Assembly (NCBI RefSeq): GCF_001578875.1
Contig: NZ_KQ969506.1
Coordinates: 311,380 to 361,313, forward strand
Length of the DNA stretch: 49,934 nucleotides
Source of the DNA: Streptococcus sp. DD13
GTDB taxonomy: Bacteria; Bacillota; Bacilli; Lactobacillales; Streptococcaceae
Reading direction: 5' to 3'
Shown piece by piece: positions 1 through 8,338 of this stretch (its first letter is position 1; every line of letters starts with the position of its first letter). The translations under genes and the position numbers were made by a program. Under the pieces are notes generated by a model, which had not been told where the DNA came from, ran no database searches, and worked only from the letters and a program-made list of their open reading frames with translations.

Positions 1-1
1 G

Positions 2-2359
2 GATCAGGTGAGTTATGCGGGACAATTCATTTGGACCGGCTACGATTATATCGGCGAGCCCACTCCTTGGCATAATCAAAATGACACGCCAGTGAAAAGC
101 TCTTACTTTGGTCTAGTGGATACTGCAGGTATTCCCAAAAATGATTATTTTTTGTATCAAAGTCAATGGCGGTCGGTAGAAGATTATCCGATGGTTCATC
201 TCTTCCCCCATTGGAATTGGGAGGATGATGAACGCCGGGCACAGGTTGCGGATGAGGAAGGGAAGATTCCAGTACGAGTCTATTCCAATGCCTCCCATGT
301 AGAACTGTTTCTAAATGGTCGCTCTCAAGGAAAGAAATGTTTTGTACGAAAAAAAGGATCAAATGGACTCTTTTACCAAGAAGGACAGCGGGAGGAAGAA
401 CTTTTTCTAGAATGGCGTCTGCCCTTTATTCCAGGCAAATTAGTTGCTGTAGCTACAGATGAAGACGGTCAGGAAGTCGCTCGAGAGATGGTACAGACAG
501 CAGGTCAGCCTGCACGCATTCGTTTGTTGACGGACCAAGAAAGGTTGAAATCCGATGGACAGGACCTTTCCTATGTCTACTTTCAAGTGGAAGATGAAGC
601 AGGTGTAGTGGTCCCTACAGCTCAGCACAAAGTAGACTTTCAGCTGGATGGACCGGGGCGTATTCTTGGAGTGGACAATGGAGAACAGGCTAGTCGCGAG
701 CGTTACCAAGTACAGGCAGATGGTCGCTGGCACCGCAAGGCCTTTAATGGTCGTGGTCTAGTGATTCTGGGGAGTCGAGAAGTGGAAGGCCTTCTTTCTC
801 TAAGGGCTAGCAGTGATGGGCTTGTCAGTGATGACAGGACGATTTGGATAGGGAAAGAGGAAGTGAGTCAATCGACATCTGATCCGATTGGTTTATCCCT
901 TCATATAGAAGAGGGAGAATGGAGGGAAGACCGGCAGGTATTTGTCACTTGTTACTTGGACTATCCCGATGGTCACCAACAAGTTCTCCCGAGTCAAGCT
1001 GTCACGTGGAAGGTATCTGGCGAGGGCTGGTTGGTCGTTCAAGAAGGAGTATGGGAACTACGTCAGGCTGGATACGTGGAAATCCATGCCCGTTATGATG
1101 AATTAGAGACCACCCTTAAAAAGAAGATTGAGCCTGCTATGATGGAGAAAACGATTCGACGCGTCCGGCCTGTTCATCTGTATACCCAACTCGGTCAGAT
1201 GCCCAATTTGCCTGATACGGTGATTGCTGAGATGGTAGAGGGAAGTCCCAAGCGCTACCCAGTTGTATGGGAACTTCCTAATCCAGAGACCTTCTCACAC
1301 TATCAGAATGTCCTCATCTCCGGTCAAATAAGGGAGAATCACACACAAGCTCAGGCCATCGTCACGGTATCTGGTATCCAGGCTGTAGAGGAAAAAAGTT
1401 GCGTCACGCTCATCCAAGAGCCACCAAGGTTACCTGAAACTGTTCGGGTTTACCTATCAAATGGCATGACAGATCAAGCGAAGGTGGACTGGGAAAGCAT
1501 CCTACCTTCTCAATATGAGCAGGTTGGAAGCTTTGTGGTCAAGGGTCGCGTGGACGGCTGTCTGGTTCCGGCTGTCCTAAAGGTCCGTGTGACCGATCAA
1601 GCGGATCTAGGCCAAGTCATTTCCAATCAGTGGACAGGTTCCACCCTGCCATTGGCATTTGCTTCAAGTGAGCAAGAAGGACATGAGGCCCAGTACTTAA
1701 ATGACCGGCAGACAGACGCTCATAGAGAATCGTCTCATTATTGGGCTAGTTGTCACGGGGAGGAAAGAGCCTACGCGGGGATTCTTTTTGGAGATGCAGG
1801 GACAGTTTCGTCTGTCTTTGTGGACAATCTCACGCTCTATCTCCATGAGAAAACCGGTACCTTGCCCTTGGATACACTCAGAGTGGACTATTACGATGGT
1901 GGACAACCAAGTTTAGATGATGCAAATCATTTAAACGAGGACCATTGGAAAAAAGTCGCGCATCTGAAAACAGTTCCGTCAGACGACGGGCAGGTCGTCC
2001 AATTGCAGTTTGATAAGGTAAAGACCTATGCGATCCGAGTCGTCTTTTCTCAGCTTACGCAACCCGTCGCGCTATCTGAGTTGCAAGTATTTTCGAAAAA
2101 AGCCATCGCTAAGGATGCTACAGAAGTAGAATTATGGTATCAAGGAACCAAGCAAGACCTGCAGGAAGGACAGTATGACCTATCCTTACCTGAGGATTGG
2201 AAGGAGACAGATTTGCAAGTCAAAATGACCAATAATGCCAGCAAAACAATAGTGCCTGCCCTACAACCAGGACAAGCTCATCGCATCATCGTCCGATCAG
2301 AAGACAACCATCTGGTCGCAGAATATCGACTTTGGCAAAGGGGGAGCCATGACGAATGA
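2..2359 (+). CDS. GH2 beta-galactosidase, C-terminal part (5' end outside window)
   Basis: The reading frame is open at the window edge, so the start and the GH2 catalytic glutamates lie upstream; about 785 residues are visible. The first residues contain FIWTGYDYIGEPTPW, the end of a GH2 TIM barrel as in streptococcal BgaA-type beta-galactosidases. After it come a DUF4982-like beta domain (roughly residues 65-165, with HWNWEDD), a GH2 C-terminal Ig-like domain (about 168-285), two bacterial Ig-like Big_4-type modules (about 390-540) and a discoidin-like jelly-roll module (about 545-690). The protein ends GSHDE with no LPXTG signal, unlike pneumococcal BgaA, so it is not wall-anchored. A cytoplasmic location is an inference because the N-terminus is unseen. 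It would remove terminal beta-galactose from glycan antennae. It overlaps the fucosidase gene by 11 bases, showing co-transcription. Domain boundaries are estimates. Confidence 0.85.
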   Translation, partial: DQVSYAGQFIWTGYDYIGEPTPWHNQNDTPVKSSYFGLVDTAGIPKNDYFLYQSQWRSVEDYPMVHLFPHWNWEDDERRAQVADEEGKIPVRVYSNASHVELFLNGRSQGKKCFVRKKGSNGLFYQEGQREEELFLEWRLPFIPGKLVAVATDEDGQEVAREMVQTAGQPARIRLLTDQERLKSDGQDLSYVYFQVEDEAGVVVPTAQHKVDFQLDGPGRILGVDNGEQASRERYQVQADGRWHRKAFNGRGLVILGSREVEGLLSLRASSDGLVSDDRTIWIGKEEVSQSTSDPIGLSLHIEEGEWREDRQVFVTCYLDYPDGHQQVLPSQAVTWKVSGEGWLVVQEGVWELRQAGYVEIHARYDELETTLKKKIEPAMMEKTIRRVRPVHLYTQLGQMPNLPDTVIAEMVEGSPKRYPVVWELPNPETFSHYQNVLISGQIRENHTQAQAIVTVSGIQAVEEKSCVTLIQEPPRLPETVRVYLSNGMTDQAKVDWESILPSQYEQVGSFVVKGRVDGCLVPAVLKVRVTDQADLGQVISNQWTGSTLPLAFASSEQEGHEAQYLNDRQTDAHRESSHYWASCHGEERAYAGILFGDAGTVSSVFVDNLTLYLHEKTGTLPLDTLRVDYYDGGQPSLDDANHLNEDHWKKVAHLKTVPSDDGQVVQLQFDKVKTYAIRVVFSQLTQPVALSELQVFSKKAIAKDATEVELWYQGTKQDLQEGQYDLSLPEDWKETDLQVKMTNNASKTIVPALQPGQAHRIIVRSEDNHLVAEYRLWQRGSHDE

Positions 2360-4055
2360 ACTAAAAATTCCTTTTGGAGGACCAAGGCCGACAAGAGCAC
2401 AGCTTGACTACCATCAAGATGAGTTGGCAGCCTTTATTCACTTTGGAATCAATACCTATTATGAACAAGAATGGGGAAATGGGAATGAAAATCCGTCACG
2501 ATTTTGCCCAACAGCCTTGGATACAGATCAGTGGATCAGGGTTCTGAAAGAAACGGGATTTCAGCGAGTGATTATGGTCGTGAAACACCATGACGGATTT
2601 GTTCTCTATCCTTCTCGTTGGACGGATCATACTGTGGCGGCTAGTCCTTGGAGGGGCGGAAAAGGTGACTTACTGGCTGAAATCTCAGCGTCTGCGAGTA
2701 AGTATGATATGGATCTGGGCATCTATCTATCCCCCTGGGATGCACATAGCCCACTGTACCATATCGACACCCAGGACCAGTACAACCAGTATTATCAGCG
2801 ACAATTGGTTGAAATTCTTAGCAATCCACAATATGGAAACAAAGGGCGGTTCGTCGAAATCTGGATGGATGGTGCGCGTGGAGAAGGGGCTGAGGAGCTG
2901 GTCTATGATTATCCTGCTTGGTTTTCTACCATTGCTCAGTATCAACCAGACGCCTTAATTTTTTCAACGGAAGCCACAAGTATTCGCTGGATTGGAAATG
3001 AAAAGGGTGAAGCTGGAGACCCCTTATGGCAAAAGATACGTCCAGAAAAACTAAGTCTTCACACAGATCCTGCCTACCTTAATCATGGGGATCCAGATGG
3101 CACTATCTACTCACTAGGAGAAGCAGACGTGTCTATCCGATCAGGTTGGTTTTATCATGAGCAACAAGAACCAAAGAGTCTAGCAGATCTCCTAGAGATT
3201 TATCTTCATTCTGTTGGGAGGGGAGCTCCACTGTTGCTCAATGTCCCACCGAACAAGGAAGGCTTGCTAGCGGATGAAGATGTCCAGCGCCTCCGGGAGT
3301 TTCATCAAACACTAGAAGAATTATATGCTACAGATTTGGCCCAGGGAGCAAGGGTTTCTTTCAAAGGTCAGCCGATTCAAGAACTGACGGACGGGCAAGT
3401 AAGGAGTCATTGGCTAGCTCCGAATGACCTGGAGCCCCTTATCCTTGAGATGGACTTTGGGTGTGAGAAAGTCTTCGATACCATCGAATTAAGAGAAGAC
3501 TTGACCCAAGGGCAACGAGTTGCTCGCTTTGCTTTGCAAGTAGAAGTAGACGGCGTCTTTCAAGAGTATTTGTCCGGACAAACCATTGGCTTTAAACGTT
3601 TACTAGTCGGGGAAGTGCGTCAAGCTAGACGATTGCGACTCATATTGTTGGATTATCAAGCTCTTCCGATCTTATCCAAGTGGGCAGTTTATAAGGCGCC
3701 AGATGTAATGCATCAACGATCCAGCTCATCTGGGCTTGCATTTGGACAAGAATGTTATAAGGTCGTGGGCGGACAAACAGTTACTGTTCAAGTGAAAAGG
3801 ACAGACAATCTATCCCAAAGCGAAGTCGTGCGGCTCCTTACGGAGCCTGGTACCGGTGTACATGGGGTAGCCTATTTAGATCAAGTGGTAGACATCTCTT
3901 TTGCGAGTGGAGAAACCCTTAAGGAGATTGCAGTAGATACACTGGCCTTTAGTGGATCATCCTTGCTTGATTTTTATATGAAGGCAAGAAGAGCAGATGG
4001 AACCTCAGTTGTTACACGAATTCAAGTCAATGAAAGCAACCTCCTTTTAAAATGA
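2349..4055 (+). CDS. GH29 alpha-L-fucosidase
   Basis: This 568-residue protein removes alpha-L-fucose from glycans. The N-terminal GH29 barrel (about 1-330) shows the family signatures FIHFGINTYY, VVKHHDGFVLYPS and WMDGARGEG; Asp174 in WMDG is the expected catalytic nucleophile. A beta-rich C-terminal part (about 340-568) resembles the carbohydrate-binding or discoidin-like tails of bacterial fucosidases. No signal peptide is present, so it should act in the cytoplasm. Its start overlaps the end of the GH2 gene, and the two are translationally coupled. Length and context match pneumococcal SP_2146, which I recall as part of the N-glycan operon. Linkage preference (alpha-1,3/4 or alpha-1,6) cannot be read from the sequence. 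The next gene has its own promoter. Confidence 0.92.
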   Translation: MTNELKIPFGGPRPTRAQLDYHQDELAAFIHFGINTYYEQEWGNGNENPSRFCPTALDTDQWIRVLKETGFQRVIMVVKHHDGFVLYPSRWTDHTVAASPWRGGKGDLLAEISASASKYDMDLGIYLSPWDAHSPLYHIDTQDQYNQYYQRQLVEILSNPQYGNKGRFVEIWMDGARGEGAEELVYDYPAWFSTIAQYQPDALIFSTEATSIRWIGNEKGEAGDPLWQKIRPEKLSLHTDPAYLNHGDPDGTIYSLGEADVSIRSGWFYHEQQEPKSLADLLEIYLHSVGRGAPLLLNVPPNKEGLLADEDVQRLREFHQTLEELYATDLAQGARVSFKGQPIQELTDGQVRSHWLAPNDLEPLILEMDFGCEKVFDTIELREDLTQGQRVARFALQVEVDGVFQEYLSGQTIGFKRLLVGEVRQARRLRLILLDYQALPILSKWAVYKAPDVMHQRSSSSGLAFGQECYKVVGGQTVTVQVKRTDNLSQSEVVRLLTEPGTGVHGVAYLDQVVDISFASGETLKEIAVDTLAFSGSSLLDFYMKARRADGTSVVTRIQVNESNLLLK

Positions 4056-4075
4056 GTACGAAAACGATAAAAAAA

Positions 4076-4116
4076 CGCTAAAACGTTTGCAAATTTTTAG
4101 TACTTAATAGTATAAT
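4076..4116 (+). promoter_or_regulatory. Promoter with overlapping cre (CcpA) box for the LPXTG adhesin
   Basis: TTGCAA (4087-4092), an 18-base spacer and TATAAT (4111-4116) form a good sigma-A promoter 20 bases before the adhesin Shine-Dalgarno. On the minus strand, 4078-4091 reads TGCAAACGTTTTAG, which matches 12 of 14 positions of the streptococcal cre consensus TGNAARCGNWWWCA. It overlaps the -35 box, so CcpA would repress the adhesin when glucose is plentiful. Regulation is inferred from the match alone. Confidence 0.6.
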
Positions 4117-4136
4117 CTTTTAGAAAGGAGAACATC

Positions 4137-5885
4137 ATGAAAAGTAAAGTAAACTTATTAATTAAGTTTTTCTTGTTTGTTGCAGGAGTTATCGGACTTT
4201 TGGCTTTGACGGATGTTGCAAAGGCAGCTGAAGTAAACCAATATACGATCCAAACTAGCTTAACGAAGGCGGGACAACCCATCACAAGTAGTACCACTGT
4301 TGGCTTAGGAGAAACCTTCACAGTGTCCAATACGGTGAACTTTCCAGATAGTCAAACCATCAAGAGTGGGGATACATTTGTATTGGAACTTCCAAAAGAA
4401 GTGGTTGCAGCGACCAATTTAACCTTCGATGTCTATGACACAACTGGAAATGTTGTTGGTTCAGCCGTTTTGAATAATTCCAGTCGGACTGTGACTGTCA
4501 CCTTTGGGAACTTTTTTGAAGGTCGTCCCTTGAACAAGCAAATGTTGCTGTCCTTTGATGTGACAGTTGACCGCTCTGTTGTCAAAGAATCTGGAACTGT
4601 GAATATCCGGATTGGTAGTGGCGTCTTCCCATTTCGTTATGAGGCGACTAGTGATCGATTAGCTGATTATGAGGTAAAATACGGATACCAAGATACTACG
4701 AATCCTCGTATTGTCAAATGGCGAATCATCCTCAATGCGCGTCAGGATATGTTGCGGGGGATGGTGATCACAGATACCTTCCGTCAGGGGCAAACTCTGG
4801 TAGAAGGAAGTTTCCGAGCAGTCCGTTATGCTCCTCAAGCGACTCCTGTTTTGACAGAGAATGAATTGACAGCTTTACCTGTACTCGATAATTTTAGTTC
4901 TAAGGCTGTATTTACCAAAAATGAAGCAGGAGGCATCACTGGATTTACCATTCCATTTGGAGATAACTACAATTGGCCTATGTTTATTGAATATTCAACC
5001 CTTGTTCCAGAAGGGGTTGAAGCAGGTACCCAAGTGTACAACCGTCTAGGCTGGACGGCGACAAACTTTGTAGGTGAGCGAACATTGGAACCTTATGTTG
5101 TGTTGCAAAATGCATCGGTCGTTATTAGTGGTGAAAACAATGGGCAAGCGACGATTCAAGTAGACAAGAAACTACTTGGTCAAACGCTAGAAGCGGGTCA
5201 ATTCACATTCGGTCTTTATCCTGAAGGAAGTACGACTCCGGTCACGACAACGACCAACGCTGCCGATGGAAAAGTGACTTTTTCTTTGACAGGCCTCGCT
5301 GCCGGAACAAAAAAATATGTTATTAAAGAAATCGTTCCTGAGGATCAAACAGGTTACCTCTATGATCGCGGAGAAGTAGCTGTGACTGTTACGACGACAG
5401 ATAAGGCAGGGCTCAAGTCTTCTACTGTTCGCTTTGATAGTGACAAAAAAGACTTTACCAATGTTTATCAAGGCCAACGCACGATCGAAGGACGGAAGAT
5501 TTGGGTGGATCAAAATCAAGTAGATAAACGACCAACCAAGATTACAGTCCGTCTTCATGCCAATGGAAAAGAAGTCCAAGTGACCGAAATTGGTGCCTCA
5601 GATGATTGGAAATACCGCTTTGAAAATCTTCCAGAAAGAGATGAGACTGGCAAAGAAATTCAATACTCTGTGACGGAAGATGAGGTAGCGGGCTATAGGA
5701 CGACAATTAATGGCTTTGACATTACCAATACATTAAATGCTGTTCCACCCACTCCTAAAGAGCCGAACAAACCAAAGAAAGAGTTACCAAAGACTGGTCA
5801 AGAATCAGTAGCCTTCTTGACGATTGTAGGCTTGATCGGATTGGCTTTCTTATCCATGAGCCATTTGGCAAAAAAAGAGAATTAA
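4137..5885 (+). CDS. LPXTG wall-anchored adhesin (Cna-like / pilin-type isopeptide domains)
   Basis: The product is a 582-residue surface protein. Residues 1-31 are a signal peptide (hydrophobic core KFFLFVAGVIGLLALT, then AKAAEV). Residues about 32-330 resemble the N-terminal adhesion (collagen-binding-like) region of MSCRAMM proteins. About 335-445 is an FctA/T-antigen-like pilin domain with YVIKEIVPEDQTGY, and about 446-535 a Cna_B domain with YSVTEDEVAGY. Both would be self-stabilised by isopeptide bonds, judging from family knowledge. The end is a proline/lysine spacer, LPKTG (550-554), a membrane segment and a short charged tail, which is a sortase A substrate. Its ligand is unknown and collagen binding is only suggested by domain type. 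A strong AGAAAGGAGA Shine-Dalgarno precedes the ATG. It sits inside a run of glycosidase genes with its own cre-bearing promoter. Confidence 0.85.
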   Translation: MKSKVNLLIKFFLFVAGVIGLLALTDVAKAAEVNQYTIQTSLTKAGQPITSSTTVGLGETFTVSNTVNFPDSQTIKSGDTFVLELPKEVVAATNLTFDVYDTTGNVVGSAVLNNSSRTVTVTFGNFFEGRPLNKQMLLSFDVTVDRSVVKESGTVNIRIGSGVFPFRYEATSDRLADYEVKYGYQDTTNPRIVKWRIILNARQDMLRGMVITDTFRQGQTLVEGSFRAVRYAPQATPVLTENELTALPVLDNFSSKAVFTKNEAGGITGFTIPFGDNYNWPMFIEYSTLVPEGVEAGTQVYNRLGWTATNFVGERTLEPYVVLQNASVVISGENNGQATIQVDKKLLGQTLEAGQFTFGLYPEGSTTPVTTTTNAADGKVTFSLTGLAAGTKKYVIKEIVPEDQTGYLYDRGEVAVTVTTTDKAGLKSSTVRFDSDKKDFTNVYQGQRTIEGRKIWVDQNQVDKRPTKITVRLHANGKEVQVTEIGASDDWKYRFENLPERDETGKEIQYSVTEDEVAGYRTTINGFDITNTLNAVPPTPKEPNKPKKELPKTGQESVAFLTIVGLIGLAFLSMSHLAKKEN

Positions 5886-5964
5886 AAAAGCTGACAGGCA
5901 TTTTTCCTAGGAGATCAGTTCTTCAAAAAATGAAAAGGATTGTCGGTTGATGGAACAAGATTAG

Positions 5965-6005
5965 AAAAGGCCTCAAGACTGGATTTCCAGACTTGGGGCC
6001 TTTTT
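5965..6005 (+). terminator. Rho-independent terminator after the adhesin gene
   Basis: AGGCCTCAAGACTGG and CCAGACTTGGGGCCT pair around a short loop and are followed by TTTTT. It separates the adhesin from the convergent GH92 gene. The minus side has only a short T-run, so it is mainly a plus-strand terminator. Confidence 0.8.
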
Positions 6006-6068
6006 GTATATGGGCATTTGGATCGACTCATGCTTCTAATAGACTTACTTTCTAACCGGTAGACTGGA

Positions 6069-8165
6069 TTATGATGGTCGGTGAGAAGCAGGCAACCAGG
6101 ATAGGTGGAAATCCAGCTGGCGACTCTCCAATAATTGGTTGTGTGAGATTTGGTGAACGGACTCTCCGTCTAAGAGGACCTTGTCTACAAAGGAGAAGTG
6201 TGGGTAATTTTGGTGAGCTTGGATGTCCAACCAATGGCCTGTCTGTCCCAGTCGGATACGGATATGATTGAAGACGGGAATCCCCACATCATAGACTGGT
6301 TTACCAGGGCAGGTCGGATAAAAGCCTAGCACACTCCAAATATACCAGGCAGCCATGCTGCCATTGTCTTCGTCACCAGGAAAGGCTGCCACGCCAGCTT
6401 GGAAGGTCTGGCTACGAATGCCTTTCAGAAGGAGGCTGGTAAACTCTGGATGGCGACTATAGCGGAAGAGGTAAGGGATGTGAAAGCTTGGTTGATTGGA
6501 GATGGCAAGTTGTCCAAAATTCGCGGCCGCCATCTCACTCATTTCGTGTATCTCAAATCCATAGCCACCCGTCTCAAATCGCGGGTGATCATTACAAAGT
6601 TTGGTCAAATAGGCTAGAAATTTTTCTTCTCCTCCTAGTAGCTCCTTGAGACCCTCGATATCATGAAGGACTCCAAGACTGCTCTGGATGGCTGAACACT
6701 CGGCATAGTCTAGCCCCCAACTATAGGGAGAGAATTCTGGACGCCAGTTCCCTTTTTCGTCTTTGGCCCGCATGTAGCCCTGTTCAGCGTCAAATAGTTG
6801 GCGAAAGTTTTGAGCGGATTGGAAATAGTCCTGGGCTAGGTCAGGCTTCCCTAACCGATCTGCGAGTGTTGCGATACAAAAATCACTGTAGCAGTAATCC
6901 AAGGTATGACTGACACTTTCATGGTGGCTAGAAGGAAGGTAACCTAGATGCTGGTATTCTGCTGCTCCGTGACGGCCATAGATTCCCTTTGGATCTGCCT
7001 TCGTTGCGGTTTGGAGCATAGCGGTCAAGAAGTCCTCTTCTAGGTCCGGGATGAGGCCTTTGATAGCTCCATCTGCTATGACTCCATCTATCAAGGTGCC
7101 TGGCATCATGCCCCGTTCATCCGGAGCCAGCCATTTGGGCAGATAGCCCGTTTCTTGATAAACGGTATAAAATCCCTCTAGCATATCCCGGTATTTTTCT
7201 GGAGCGAGGAGTCCCAAGAGAGGGAAATTAGTCCGGAAACTATCCCAGAAGCCAGTATTTGTAAAAGCCTTTCCTGGTCGGACTGCTTGGTGTTTCAGAT
7301 CAAAATGAATTTCCCGACCATCTGCATCTCGTTCATAAAAAGTTTGTGGAAAGAGGAAGAGGCGGTAGAGGGCGTGGTCAAACATGCGACGGTCTTCTTT
7401 TCCTTGATCGACGATTTCTAGCCTATGCAGGTAGTTTTCCCAGGCCTCCTTGGTCTTTTCTTTTGACTGTTCAAAATCGTGAGATGGCAAGTTTCGAAAG
7501 GCTTGATCAGATGAGATAAATGAAGTGGCGATTTTGACTTCCCCATTTGACTTGTCTAAAGTAAGAGAGAAATCCTCTTCTAAGGATTGAACGGACTGAA
7601 TCTCTTGATCAAAGGCTAAAGCCACATGCAAGACAAGAGCTTGTTTTGTAGTTTGGGTCTCTTCTTTTAACTCAAGTAAAATAGTTCGCTTATCTTTTTG
7701 AGTGAATCTGATCTCTGCCTTGCTGTGGAGAAGAAGTCGCAAGGGCTCTTGAGAAGGTGATTGGCAACGCATGACAGCACCATACAAGGTAGGGGTCAGC
7801 TCAGTAGTAAGGGAATAGCGTAGACTATCTATTTTAAGATAATGAGGCTGAAAGGTCGCCTCCTCTGGTCGATAAGAGGACTGTCGATGGAGGATATCGG
7901 CCTGTGAAATCTCTCCAATCACTGGTGTGACCAGCAACCATGAAAAATCTCCAATCCAAGGACTGGGCTGGTGGGTCAAGCGAATCCCTTGAAAAGTTGG
8001 CGTCGTCGGATGGAAAAACCAAGCCCCATCTGTATGACTTGTCTGAGGAACAAAATAATTCATTCCAAAAGGATAACCTGTATAAGGCAGGGCGTTGCCA
8101 TTGGAAAAGTGGGGGGAATTTTCTGTTCCGTATCGTGTATCAATGTTTTCAATGATTGTTTTCAT
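6069..8165 (-). CDS. GH92 exo-alpha-mannosidase (probably alpha-1,2)
   Basis: The 698-residue protein is a calcium-dependent inverting alpha-mannosidase of family GH92. Family signatures include GRHGAAEYQHLGYLP, SHHESVSHTLDYCYSD, FETGGYGFEIHEMSEMAAANFGQ and FPGDEDNGSMAAWYIWSVLGFYP. The N-terminal beta-sandwich covers about 1-240 and the alpha/alpha barrel the rest. There is no signal peptide, so it should work in the cytoplasm on imported glycans. The start is set by GGAGG a few bases before the ATG. Pneumococcal SP_2145, of nearly the same length, hydrolyses alpha-1,2-mannose linkages. Here the gene is on the strand opposite to the other glycosidases, diverging from GH125 and converging on the adhesin gene. 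It therefore needs its own promoter in 8166-8338, where the minus strand carries a TATAAT at 8204-8199. Confidence 0.92.
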   Translation of the reverse strand: MKTIIENIDTRYGTENSPHFSNGNALPYTGYPFGMNYFVPQTSHTDGAWFFHPTTPTFQGIRLTHQPSPWIGDFSWLLVTPVIGEISQADILHRQSSYRPEEATFQPHYLKIDSLRYSLTTELTPTLYGAVMRCQSPSQEPLRLLLHSKAEIRFTQKDKRTILLELKEETQTTKQALVLHVALAFDQEIQSVQSLEEDFSLTLDKSNGEVKIATSFISSDQAFRNLPSHDFEQSKEKTKEAWENYLHRLEIVDQGKEDRRMFDHALYRLFLFPQTFYERDADGREIHFDLKHQAVRPGKAFTNTGFWDSFRTNFPLLGLLAPEKYRDMLEGFYTVYQETGYLPKWLAPDERGMMPGTLIDGVIADGAIKGLIPDLEEDFLTAMLQTATKADPKGIYGRHGAAEYQHLGYLPSSHHESVSHTLDYCYSDFCIATLADRLGKPDLAQDYFQSAQNFRQLFDAEQGYMRAKDEKGNWRPEFSPYSWGLDYAECSAIQSSLGVLHDIEGLKELLGGEEKFLAYLTKLCNDHPRFETGGYGFEIHEMSEMAAANFGQLAISNQPSFHIPYLFRYSRHPEFTSLLLKGIRSQTFQAGVAAFPGDEDNGSMAAWYIWSVLGFYPTCPGKPVYDVGIPVFNHIRIRLGQTGHWLDIQAHQNYPHFSFVDKVLLDGESVHQISHNQLLESRQLDFHLSWLPASHRPS

Positions 8166-8275
8166 ATGAACCTCCGTGAAAACCCTTTCTTAATTTCGAT
8201 TATATCATGGATTCGACAGAAAAACAGTAGCCGAAAAAGATACTATCGAAAGCACTTTAGTTTGTGTATAGGATT

Positions 8276-8297
8276 TGAAAGCGGTTTACCCTATACT
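8276..8297 (+). promoter_or_regulatory. cre-like box and -10 for the GH125-GH38-ROK-GH20 operon
   Basis: TGAAAGCGGTTTAC (8276-8289) matches 12 of 14 cre consensus positions and lies just before a TATACT -10 (8292-8297), where it would block RNA polymerase. A good -35 is not obvious, which fits an activator-dependent promoter. The response regulator encoded downstream is a candidate activator by inference. The surrounding 8166-8338 interval is divergent and also serves the GH92 gene. Confidence 0.5.
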
Positions 8298-8338
8298 AAA
8301 TACTGAACTATGATCATTCGTTAAAAAGGAGTAAGCAA

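Noticed and set aside
5187..5579. Long minus-strand ORF inside the adhesin gene
   Set aside because: It is a shadow of the adhesin coding frame with no ribosome site.
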